Translations under genes and position numbers: made by a program
NCBI GenBank assembly: GCA_907163375.1
Contig: CAJQUW010008706.1
Span: 558,001-622,000 of the forward strand
Direction of reading: 5' to 3'
DNA length: 64,000 bases
Origin: Prostheceraeus crozeri
Lineage: Eukaryota; Platyhelminthes; Polycladida; Euryleptidae
The notes under the pieces: generated by a model
The model's database searches: none
Told to the model about the DNA's origin: nothing
What the model saw: only the letters and a program-made list of their open reading frames with translations
Shown here: positions 23,101 to 36,200 of the stretch, one piece after another
Layout of the letters: every line of letters begins with the position of its first letter
Position numbering within the stretch: the first letter of the stretch is position 1

Positions 23101-23892
23101 GTATGGTATGGAATACGAAAGTGCTTTGATGTATGAATTCATACAAACACTTCGGGGCATGACGTGAATGTACTATGATTCACATTGTGAGTGTCTTGAA
23201 AGCGTTCCATTTCATAGTATAATCTAGGATATGAAACTTTGTAAAATTCCTACCAGATCATACTTCATTGTGATACTGGCACGTATGCTTCCTGGTATGG
23301 CTTCCATTTTCCGAACAAGTGCAAAAAGTTACTTCAACTGAGTCGAATAGAAGATTATCATAACAAACATAAGAGATTGAGAATTTCGTGGAAATTAGTG
23401 AAAAGATGTACAATCGAAGCCTGGATGACAAATTATACGCAATCAGTTTTATCAAGCAAATAGCAGTCAGCGACTATCATTTCTGGATATTTCCTGAGTG
23501 AAAAGATTATGCGCGGTGAGATCTCGTTGTCTGTTGATTGGTAAAGGATTACATCTCATTTATTATTGACAAGCGCCATTAGCAGATTAGGCAAAGCTCT
23601 TATACGCTCTAATGATTCAAGCCTCCGGCTTTCACGAGGTCGAAATGATATTTCAATGCGCCTTGCTCTTGGCACCACCATGAAAGATGGCTTGCCGGCT
23701 GGGAATACTTATACTCATATACATAATACTTATACTCTTATACGCATTGATTACATAGTCCTATTAGTTTTTTACAAACTGCGGACCTTCCTTCTGTATC
23801 AGCAATTATCAGTAACTGCCGTTCCTTGTCATTGAGCTGCTAATTTTATCACTGATCGGGGTTTGACTGGACAGTCCTGGAGTTTCACTCAC
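20165..23892. other. APC1 intron or flank, no gene seen
   Basis: This stretch should hold the next APC1 exons if introns are short, but I could not find the W-L-x-A-P motif or other C-terminal APC1 sequence in any frame. It contains a G9 run at about 22460 and otherwise unremarkable AT-rich sequence. Confidence 0.35.
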
Positions 23893-24259
23893 CTGTGTTG
23901 ATGAACATAAGTCCTAAGGCGAGCGTAGCACCCGGTGAAGTCACATCCACATTAAAATGTTGTCCTTCGCGAATCTGATTGTTTCCTTCTGATGGCAACG
24001 CCCCTGGGTCACGTACAAGGCCACCTGTCATGTACGCATGGAGTTGATGAGCCAAATTGAGGTCATGAAAAGCTCCGTGAGCCGCTTCGCCCTTTCCTAG
24101 CATCACCAAACCCAAAGCCAAGCCTGCCGTGAGAGCCATCACCTCCCGATGAGCGATATCTGGACCTGGACCTTTCCCAATCTCACGCAGCAACACTTCC
24201 GCCATATGACGATGTGCAGAACCCTGATACAGCAAGCCGAGGCCCATCACGGCACTGGC
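23893..24259 (-). CDS. APC1: APC1 exon (last seen)
   Basis: 367 nt. The acceptor is TTTGTTTTACAG and the donor CACAG|GTGAGT. It encodes ASAVMGLGLLYQGSAHRHMA...LTAGLALGLVMLGKGE...NVDVTSPGATLALGLMFINT, the PC-repeat core. Human has GIGLVYQGTAHRHTAEVLL...NVDVTCPGATLALAM. It ends one base into a codon, so at least one more exon must follow. Confidence 0.96.
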
Positions 24260-27200
24260 CTGTAAAACAAATAATGACAGCGATATAAAACAATCACCAA
24301 AAATGCCTTGTTCTCTTGCAACTCCTTTTTATGTAAATTACACCGATTTACAGCAATATAGCAATTTTACGAAATTTTTCGAGTTAAGCAAATCACCGTG
24401 ACTGTGGTCTATAGTATAGTATGGTCGTGGTAGTGCAGAATTGAAAGCAGATGAAGTAGCATGAGCATCACACTACTATCGTAATATTACATTGCAAGAT
24501 TTTCAGAAACTTCACGAGCTTCGCCCTCACCTTTAATCAGATGATTTGTTTTTATGTTCATTTTCTAGGAGCTGGTTCATCCAAGGTCTTCCATAGGTTT
24601 ACTCTTCCATAAGTTCGCTGCGATGAAAACTTTAAATGACTAACTTATATACGAGTTGGTTTTTCAATGGCGAAGCTACGTATTTCGCAATGTGTAACAA
24701 TCTACCGGCCGTGAACGAGCATTTTTAAGGCAAAACAATGTTGCGTTGCCTTTAGTAAAAATACTTATGCGCGACTTCAAAAATGAGTAATAATTGTCTT
24801 ATTTGGAGACATAAAACATCGAATTTCGAAATATATTGTTTTGCCTCTTCACTCAATGCACATGTACAGTGTACATCGAAATTCTTGCATCAGTTTTGCT
24901 GATTTTCATAAGCATGTCAATACACAGAATTCCTGAAGGCTAAAGTAAATGTGAAGAAATGTCAAAAACTTAAAAATTCAAGTTTAGCAACCGCCTCATA
25001 CAGAACGACATCGTTTTGTCAGGAAACTTAGATATGAAAACTTTTTCTTGAGATTTCTGATTTGATGTAGGTAACTGTCTCAGTACTGACCTGGACGTAT
25101 CTGTGCATCTCTAATTCACCACTGCCGATAGTTGCAGATCCACCTGCCCCAGTTCCTGTTCCTCCAGCACCTGAACCAGATGTCTGCGACCCGGGGAAAC
25201 TTCCACCACCTCCAGTTGATGCAGCAGCCCCTCTGCTTCCACTACCAGACTGTCCTTGACTGTGAGACGGCGGTAAGAGAGGTCCGTAGTGAATGGCGAG
25301 GATTCGTGTGAGCTTTTGATCCAGTGATGCACGTTTACCGGCGCACAAACCAAGCAGGAGTGCCATTGTCACCATTTCGTGATACTTGAAGCGCTTGATA
25401 TCATAATGCGCCAACTTGTTGAGATGTCCGTTGAGACCAAGGCCTAGCAGGAAACCTGCACGTTCAGGAGACACTCCACTGCTGCCGGAGTCAGCCGTTG
25501 AGTCGCCACCAAGTTTGAGGAGGGACCGCGAAGTGTAGAGAATCCAGGAAGCGTCGATCTGAAAGATAATTTACGTACATGTAGGACAAGATGAATAAAT
25601 AATTAGTTGATGACTAGTGCGAATGAAGCCAAGAGAAAAACTTCATGGGAACTTCTCACGTGCTTGACTCATTAACCGTTATCAATGTAAAGTACATACT
25701 TCTTAAATGAGTAACCCAAATACAAAAGATGACTACCAACATCTACAAATAGAAGAATAAATAGCTGATCGCCATCAAGCCTCGGATCCATTATCTTAGC
25801 GATAAATGCAGATTTAATGTTTACTGTATTGGACAAAATAGTTGAAGAAGCCGCAAGCTGATCAAACAGGTCGGAGATGTCATATTTACTATCCAAAAAT
25901 AAATTTGTTGAAGATCTACAAACGTTCAGGAATAATTAGCTGTCATCAATGTGGAGCTGCCTGATAACGAATTATGATTTATCTAGCAGCTGCGGTATGA
26001 GATTATTACATACAATTTCTCACCATTATCAACGCTGGAAAATAATTGTTTGAAAAATTAGAATTGTTAGAAATATTCGCCAGTATTAGATTATTTGCGT
26101 TTTGTCAACGCATTGAATAAATTCACCTGACTACTTCTAGTACCAGTCTATTTCATGCTTAATACAGACACCTTCTTCCACTTAATAGTACCTGAGCATA
26201 GAAGACTGTGCTCATTGTTGTATTTTAGCCGCATCCGTGTCGAGGATGCTTTTCAATCTGTGGACCCTCGAAGATCAAATTGAGTGAACCATGGTCGCAT
26301 CACATAGCTTTGACGCATTATATCAACCCAAATGTTGCTAGATTTAGCCTATTGCATGATTGAAATTTACTCTATTGTAAGATCATGTTGCCTCCCATTG
26401 CAAGACACTAGATACATGTAGCAACAAGTCACAATTATCTCTGAAAAGCCTTCAGAATACAGATGCTTGTTAATTAATATTCTTGTTAACAGAGGCTATT
26501 TTGTTACAGATCTACGTCATGGTGCCACACATATTCTGTGTAAACAGTGTAAAACATACAAGCTTGTTACAAAAGTTCGGGTTTTTTTAATGTAAACGAG
26601 TTTTTAATCGCAGGTGTTACATGCCTCGTCAACAAGGCCATACAGGAAATGAAGGGACCCGAAATGCAAGTCCAGTTGGTTTCCCTGCTGACGAACATAA
26701 AATGTGACTCACCGGTGTTGAGGTTAGGCCGGTAATTTGCGGTAGCCCATTGTTTATGATAACTTTCAATTTATGTGCTTTGCTTGAAGCTTTTGACTTT
26801 GTCTGGTTTGCCTGTGGGAAAGCTAATCAGTCCTCTCAAGGACTACCTCAATTTCAATAATCCAATTAATCCAATGGCTACAGTAGCATTGCATTTGTAC
26901 AGTTGCGGATTGGAGAACGGCATCAGTCCTCATTAGGACTACTTCAATTAATAATTTAAATTAATAAGCGTTAAATTCCATTATAAATGGCTGCTGGGAT
27001 GATTTTCATCATCGTATGAGAATAACTTTAGAATTCTATAATATTTGTGTATATTTTGTAATGTTGCACATCATTTAAAATGAGAATATGTGCAAGCATC
27101 TTACAGCTTTCTTTTCACTGATAAATGATTTCATCGTTGTTTTTCAGTGTTTCAATGTATTTCATACTGTTCTGTTTGAATGACATCAGTAACTTATGCT

Positions 27201-30200
27201 AGTAACTTTGAGTGACTAGGAACATCATAAGTAACTTTTTTGAAAACTATTTTTTGCATTCGTCTGAATTTTGGCATGTATTCAAACTTCAAATAATGAA
27301 AATGCTGATTCCAGTATTCCAGCAGCTGATTCAAAAACCATTCAAATTTCATACACGATTATCAAAAATGATTAATAGAAAGTGCTAATAATTCATCTTT
27401 GTCATAGAAATCGAATATGTGATTGGAATTATGTAGTAGCGCAATGCCTCTTATTGTGGCTCTGAGCAATACTTCATACACAAAACAGGCGGGAAAACTA
27501 CCAGATCCTCGGATCTTAATGTTCTTCAAAGTTCGATATGGAGGATAACTGAAAGAAATTTTTTTGATGTAAGCCAAGCATTCTAAACCAGTTCAGATAA
27601 CTTCAGAAAATACTACATTTAGTTTGAAAAGCATTTTTGTCCAGAACACGCAGATGCCAATGAATTATTTCAATAAACGACTCACAGGGGCGTGTGGAGA
27701 GTACACAAGTGCAGATGCAACACCGTTGTGAAATTCAGGCCAGTATTTGAATGTTGTTGGAGTCTCCGCTTTTTTCAGATCAACATTAATATTCCTGAAT
27801 GAGAGAGAAAATGGGAGGTTCGTGCAATCAATTCAAAGCAGGATGGTTACCTTGGTCCGACTTTGCCTTGAAGACAAATAGGAGCAATAATCTGACGATT
27901 CGGCAATTCTCCAGCATGCAGGTGAAGAGTTAATAGTCCTCTGAAAAAGTTGAAAAGTGCATGAGACATGCGAGAAGAATATTAAAATGATCAAGCTCTC
28001 AATTCGATATGTTTGATGATCATAGCGAATGACAAGTAGGGGATTACCGCAATTTCATTATGTCAACATTTCAACACGATTCATGACCCCGGCAAAGGAG
28101 ACTGCATCGCCTTGACACTCATCTGTCACAATATCCTCCAGTTCCTGGAAGGACTGTAGGGCAAAAATCGAATCCTGTCGGGTTTTCGAAAAGCTTCCAC
28201 ATCACGATTCAACACGCAATGACAAACTTCAACTTCCATATTGAGCCTTCGACTGGATCACTAATTCTCGGTCGCAAAGAAGACAAGGAAGATGCTTTGA
28301 GCAGCGCCAGGTCACCTCTGGAGTGCCACAAGGCAAGCGCCATCGGCCCACTTTTCTTCTCCATCTCTGCTGGCAGTTCCTATGACATCATTTTGTCAGC
28401 TGGTCTAATATGATCGAACCACCTGTGAATATTTCGAAGTCTACAGTGTCACCAAGAAAAGCGTTGACTCCCCCATCCCTAAACGTTTCCCACACTTAGC
28501 ACTTAGTTGTCATTGTTAAATTTGTGAAGCTTCTAGGTGTAAAATTGTCTCAGGACATACGCTAGCATGCATACGTAGGCAGTATCATTCGAAAGGCCTC
28601 AAAACACCTTTTCAACCCCCCCCCACCATCTGTCTTTTTTGTAGAGTGCTACTAGTTAGGAAACGACCAGACAGTCGTGCATGGGACTCTTAATATGTGA
28701 TTGACAAATTACAATTTAGAGACCGCTTACTTACTCGCGACCCTACAATGGGCGACCTTTGCAGCCACCCTGGCTTGAAGAACACTTATTCAGCTGTCTT
28801 AACATGTTTGACCTGTATTCAATGTTGCAATGCTCTCACTCAGCAGCTTGAACTGCATGCTCCTTGCCTACATGTGTGTGAATCAATAGCTATTAATTGT
28901 CAATTTGAAATACGAGCCCGCTCAGCGCATGAAAATTTGTATATTGAAAATTAATAAATGTATATAATTTAAGGATTGAAAAGCAAGACATTTCATTTTC
29001 TCTTTTGCTCTCGCTGATACCCACGGTCATTGATAGCATATTTTTCGATATATAATTCATTACATCCCACCAATATCTGAACTGGAATTAATTATTTTCT
29101 ACCATACTGCAAAGAAATTTTTGCTTTCGATAACATACATTACTGGCATTCATTAAAATCACATTTGATTGTACACCCCCGCATTGTCTGATATTTGAAA
29201 TAGCATATTTTGCGTCGTATCATCAAATTCTCATTAACCTTTGTCATTTAAAACTGACAGGAAATAATGGCATTCCGCATTTTTCGGAGAAAAATTGGCT
29301 TTTTGGTTTTCAGGTGTCACTACAGTTTCAACGATGCTAAAATCATGCAATGAGTATCTAAGACAGCAAAAATCAACTACTCCACCCGATTTTTTTTCCG
29401 CTGTGAAAAATTGATTTCAATGTGCTGCTATTCAAACCATATGAGGCACGGTTAACTTCTATCTGAACTACAATGTATAATTAACTTTTGCGAAGCTCTG
29501 GTAATAAATGCATTTTTTACAAGAGAAAATAATGCATTGCATTGAAAAGAAATGCAGTGGTTAAAATATGCAATGGCAGTAGTACATATGCGATGGTAAA
29601 AAAATATTTCTTATACCGTGGAATGTGAATAGTCACATTATGTGGTTTGTCAGAGAATTTCATCCAGAGATGGAATTTCAAATTGAAATTTGGATTTCAA
29701 TAAATCATCATCAACATTTAGCGCTTTCTTTTGGGAAATTAGACTTATGAACGGTCGGGTAAAGTCTAGTCCACAAGGTTATAACAACAAATGGACGAAA
29801 TGATTCTTGAAACTGAGTGAAAGACTTCAAACCTCATTGATGCATTTGTAATTTGAAATTTTTCAATAATGCGAGTTTTATGGCGTTTTCAGGACTTTCA
29901 TATAGATACAATTTATAAAGTGATAGTGAAACAGGCTTACCTTTGATTAGTTGCCAAACCAAAGATGAATTGAAACTGTCTAATTCTCATCAAAATAAAT
30001 AAATTTTAGCACCTAGAGTGAAAGAGCATTTTCATCTCAATTATGTGATTTAAGGTCATTTCATCCAAAAATTCTGACCGAAACATAACTTCTTCATCTC
30101 TTGATTAAACTTTTAAAGTTAATTCTAATCTTTACCAGTTTTAATTAACTACAAATCTCATCGCTATAAATCTATAATGTGGTGAGATGGCATGTATGAT

Positions 30201-33200
30201 AGGATAGCTGAGTTGGTCAATGGCCGCATTACAGTACGAGGTGCAAAAGGTTAAGGGTTCCATCTCCGGAAGTACTACAGCTCTCACAAGAATTCAGTCA
30301 GACATTTAGCATGAAATCAAATCATATAGCACAATTATATACGGTCATGGCTTCGGACATCAAATCGGCGCTTATGGCTCTTCATGGGGCTGGAAGTGGT
30401 TGGCTGGACGAGGGGCTCGCCAGAGCCAGCGAGCTGGGGAAGAAGTTGGGGTGGTGTGCGGAAACGCCTGTAGGTTGTGTGGGTTCCGGGGCACTGTGGG
30501 CTAGTGAGCAATGAGTAGGCGGATGCAGCGTCTAAGGGGTTGCGAGTTTGGACCAGGGGGAGGTGCCATGATCGGAGGCGACGGTTAAAGGGTGCTGGAA
30601 GCGACGAGAGCAGAACAGGGAGTGTGGCCCCTACCTATCACTGCCGGTACGTGCATGAGGGCGGAATCAACCGTGTGGTGGAGGCCCAATGGTCCAGGGA
30701 GGAAAGGGTCATCATGGCCAGGCTGAGAACGGTGCACTCTCTAGAGCTGGGATGGTGCCGGAAGAGGATCGGGTTGGAAGTGTCTGGGATATGTAGGTGT
30801 GGGGAAGTGGAAGAAGGGGTGAAACACATGGAATATGTGGCGGGGGGAGGCATGAGGGTCAGTTTGGTGTTGTTTTGGTGTGTGCATGTTGATCATGATG
30901 TTTCTATTCTTTGTTCCAAACCAGGGGAAGCATTGACGTTCTGGAAGCGGTGGAGGCGGATGAAGCTTCTGCTATAAGCTGTCGACAACAACAACAAAAA
31001 CAACAGACAATCACTGCATACCACAACCATCTCTCGTTTGGAGTAAGCCTCCACGGATTGAACCTTGACAGGCTTTTAGGTCATGAGATGGACATGGGAT
31101 TTCAGAACAATTCACAAACTCTCCTGAAAGAACACTGCACGAGATATTTTATTTTTTGAATTGAGAACGTCTGAGCAGGAGAATCCAAGAGCAAATGACG
31201 GAAGGCCTCCATGACAAATTTTGGCGTGAATAATTCCGAGGGGGACACCGTGAGGAAGTCCAAGCCAACTCCTGACTCTCTCACGTAATTTTTAAGTCAA
31301 TGGAACTCACGCACGCTGTGGCCACAGCCTGGTGTGAGGTGAGTTACTAGTATGACAGGGCTGTCGAAACCGTAGCATAACAGCTTGACCTGGGTAAGGC
31401 AGGGTAAAGTAAAAATAAATAAGACTGCATTATTCATGTTTTTTTACTATGTAATAAAAGCCTTTGAGAAAGTCAAGTATAAAATATTATTCTAGTTATC
31501 ACACAAAAACAGATATGTTGACTTGCATATATAAAATATGCTGGGCTTTCCCATGAAATTCTCTATTTAGTTACAAACCGCTGAACACAGTATTCTTTGA
31601 AATTTTACAACTATGATTCAGTGATGAATTTTTATAGGATATTTAGATAATTTGAAGACTAATAAATGATGGGTTTGTGAACAATTCTAAGGTATTGATT
31701 CTCTCAGCTTTGATCAGAGCTCCATCCAGAGACTGATTTCATCGGTAAAAGCATATTAAAGATCAAAAATATATAAACTGATTGCATGTGAAATACTAAT
31801 CGAAGTCAAAACTTCTAACTATGATGATAAGAAAATTTGCTCCCTTTGTTTCAAACGCAAAATTCACATTTTAAGTAACATGTCAATATATATTTTTCAT
31901 TGTTGTATGCAAGAATGCATTGCTGAAGAAAAATAAAATTTCTATTTCTTCAGACTGATGTTCCACAATACTGTCTAAACAACTGAATGTTGATATTTTA
32001 TCCACAATGTCAATGAAATAGTCAAATTAGCCAACAAAAGTAAAAACATGAAAGAATGCGATGTTCGTCGCTAACGTACTTGATTAAGTAGACTGACTAG
32101 TAGCAGAAAATCAATGTTTTCAAAGGTTTTTTTTCAAGGCTTTCAAAGGTTTTCAATTTTTTCTATAGTGTAATAAACGTCATGACGTTATGACCAAAGA
32201 ATATTTTCACAAATTTACACATTGTGATTGCTACTCAAAAACAAATTTGGCAACATGTTCTCGAATGAAAAAACTTTTACAACAGTAATACTATCTCAAG
32301 GTTGATAAGAAAATGACGGTATAATTAAGATATGAGTCAAAAAAATAGAGTACAACCCTATAATTGCATACGTACTCTAAACAAGGAGCAAGACCGAGCA
32401 TCATTTCGATAAGCGGATCCATAATTCACACAAGTAGCTTTTACTGCAACTTAATTAGAAGCCATTATAAGCTTGCAAGTTGCGTTTTCTAGAAGTTAGT
32501 TGCTTGATACCACAAAAACTATTTTTCTCCTATCAATTTACTTCGCAAGTTAAGATGGAATCGAATGTGCACCAGTCTGATGACATTATGAAAAATCAAA
32601 GCAGTTGGGTGAGTGAAGTCGACTGTGTATTCAACAATGTTCCTCGCTCAGATGATCACTATTTATCATTCGAATCTGACAATCCACCAACCAACGGCAA
32701 GTCCGCGACAGTCTCATCTACTGTATTGATATTCTGAACAAGACTGTCAACACGTTCTATATTTATGTTTCGTTTGACTATGCCTGCTTCAGAGCTCATA
32801 TGCTCATTCATGAATATGATGACCACAACCAGTAGGATACCAGTAAGATACTTCATGACTAGTACTCTCGCTACAACGAATTGAATCCTATGATTTGATG
32901 ACTTATTCTAATACTAAATTATGAATTTCAAATTTCATCTTCACTACCAAACAAGTAGAGGATCGACAGATTGGGCTATGGATTACCAAAACTTTCATCA
33001 TAATGAATAGCTGTAGCACAGACATCTATAGATGTCATTGCATTCAAACAAAGCCTTTCAACTATGAGCACCTAGATATAAGATTCTAGCGGTACAAGGT
33101 TCAACCATGGAAATCTGTAACTAGTATGTTATAGAAGTCCATGGTTCAACCATAACTCCTAGATATATGACATCTGGACTGACGTTAGTAATGACGCTTG

Positions 33201-36200
33201 TAATCTTTCCATTAATTTTCCTGTTCAAGCTTAACGTTGCCTAATATTTGTTCAGCATTTGATTGCAAAAGTATAATGGCAATAATGAGAAAGGTCGCAC
33301 TATAATACTTCATTGCTTCCCCCACAATAACATGGAAATTTTGAGAGGATGGAACAACAATCCATTGAAGGGTTTAGTCTGAACAGAGATCTCAAGAATG
33401 TGCTCTCTACACTTTGTGGAATCCGAAGAAGCAGTCATAAAGAGCCATAATGCTATTCTCTGTATTTTTCCGGAAGCTCCATCTTATTTATCCTTCAACA
33501 ACTTATACATCCTCGATCGACGTCAGCAACAGCAACTGAGCTTCGTGAGCGTTCTGTCAATGAAAATGAAAGCCAAATGAGAACGATTCCTAGAAATGAA
33601 TAATATATGATCTTTACAAGACATTGCTATGAAATTAATCAATGAGTAACCAACATGTGCATACCATCCGGATTCACGAAAATTTACAATTGATCAACAG
33701 TTCTCAGAATGTGCCTTGGCTGTGCATTATAGACTTCAAAAAAGTGATGTAAAGGTGAAAAAGTAATGAAGTTATTAAATCTTCCCCACAGGTACCTATC
33801 CTCATGACAAGAGTGAAACATTTGGAATGCGACAAAAATTATGAGAGTCTGAATAATGCGTACAAAGATAACACCATTAATTTACTCCACGAAATTGCAT
33901 GAGTTAGAAGAACGGAAGTAGGTGCGTTGAAGGTTACATTGCAGCAATGTTACAAGGTTTTGAAACATTACCCCTGATGAAATCAATTCAGTTACGAATG
34001 TTCAGACGTGTAATCTGATGTTGAGAATGTGGCAAAATTGAAATGAAGTATTTTCCCTCTGAAGAGTGATGAAAGCATTCTTGCGCTTTGTGCAAAGATG
34101 ATATGAATTTCACGTGGGCTGATATCGTATATCCTGGTGGATCGCTGATCGACCAAGTTTTATAACATTTGCATCCAATATTTCCACAATTTCGAGGAAG
34201 CTTTTGCAGATGCGGAACTAAAATCCCAGCTCTTTCAGTCTTGAAATTCAAGCTTCAAAATTGGGAAAACTGTTTTGAAAGCCTCTTGGATGATGATTTT
34301 CATTTGAAATACAATTTTGGCATAGATGCATGCACTTAGTGGTCACTGCCAACTGCAATTGCTCTATTTAGTGCCCAGATTTTGTAACACAATAATGAAA
34401 GGATCTGGGGCACCTGAAATATGATTTTTTATCACCAACATTGCGATCTGAAACGAGCTTTAAATGTAAATAGCATTGTAGTTAGAAAAATAAATTAATA
34501 AATTGTCGAATTTGTAACTTCTATCAATCTAGGGCTTGTCCAATTCTTCCGATAATTCTCATTTTTTCTGCTTTCACACATGAATACGAGGTAAGTAAAC
34601 ATCGCTCTACAATTACCTTTATTTTCACTATTCGCCTATTGTGTACTGCAGTTTTGAGCTTACAGGCCAGGTGTTATATATCTAGGAGTCCATAGTTCAA
34701 CTACATGATGTAACATGCAAGAAGGAGACAACAGGACTTGAGTTGAACATTTCTATGTTGCCTCAAAACTTATCTATCTGAAGGCAGCTATAAACGGGAG
34801 TTGCCATTACCAGGGACATATTTGAATTCGCGAATTCTGTGTCAATTATCTACCATGCTCATGCCATAGACGATAATCAAATAACAATGAAATCGATGGA
34901 ACGTCATCGGATAAAACAATGTAACAAAAAAAATGTGTTTACAAAACAGGCAGTGGGCAGAAATTCTGTCATACAGTAATGATCAGTCACAGAGGTATAA
35001 AAAGCAATATATTGATTAGCAATGAATGATTGCAGTCCGATTTAAAGAAGGCCACAATGATAATCCTGAAGCGCATAACGTTGAAGCACTATCATTTGTG
35101 GCCATTCTTTAAAGAGGACCGCAATTACATTGTTACTGTGATTCATCCGAAACTCACAAGCTATGCTTCCATCATTTTTGCTCGGTAGATTATCGAAACC
35201 AATGTACAAAGACTGTATTTTTTGGCAGGACGTTTCTACGTGTTCTTCAGTTTTTCCATATCTGGATGCACGCGGATAAAAAATCTTAGGACAATATGAT
35301 TCTACCATTTTTTTGAAAGCGATTTTCATAGGCTACTACTATGTCGGTTGGCTTTTCTGTTAAGGATTAAGGGTGGTGCATCATCGTACATATAACTGTA
35401 TATTAGGGTGGTTCAAAAAAAATCGAAAGTTGGAAAAGTCAGGGTGCACGTCGCTAAAAGTATTCCTTTTGGTAAGAAAATTGTACATGTGGAGTTTTAG
35501 TTCGATTGGTCAAGGTTTAGGGGTCGCCAAGAAAGGTCAAAGTGAGGTCAAATGTGCAAAAATTGCTAAAAAAAATAGCCCCTGACGTCATCAAGTGACC
35601 TCGAATGACCTTTCTGACCTGGTAAAATGATTGATTAGGGTCACATTTCTATCTTTTGAGCAATATGTTATATTGCTCTAAAATGCTTGGTTTTATCGCA
35701 AAATAGCATTTAAGGTCCGAAAATCATGCCTTTGGATGGGTCACGTCGTGATCAATGCAATGATAAGACACGAGAGCAGAAAATGTCAATTTGTGATGAA
35801 ACTAAGCATTTTAGAGTCATATAATGTATTACCAATGAATATCAAAGTGACCGCTATCTATCATGCCATGAAGTCAAAAAGGTCATTCGAGGTCATTTGA
35901 TGACGTCAGAGGCTATTTTTAGCTCAAATTTAAATGTTTTATTCATATAAATTGATAATATTTCCAAGTATAAAGCTAATGGGACCCCTCTCATTCTCCC
36001 ATCGACATCCTACGACATGGCGACATTTCAGAGAATCAAAGTTTCCCTCCCTTTTGTTCCTTTTGTCCAGAAGTTCCCCTCAAACTTTTGGACCAAAGTG
36101 GAACTACCACACGGAGAGCTATGTTCATCACAACTGTTTTGGCAGAAGCTTTGAGACAGCCACTATGTAGCATCGTCCTGAGTCAGTCTTCGGTGAGGCG

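Noticed and set aside
25672-25896. 74-codon minus-strand frame in an APC1 intron
   Set aside because: No domain, no consistent splice sites; APC1 frames join correctly without it.
31102-31284. 60-codon frame with LDFLTVSPSELFTPKF
   Set aside because: Codon-like but has no family match and no convincing splice sites; not APC1 sequence.
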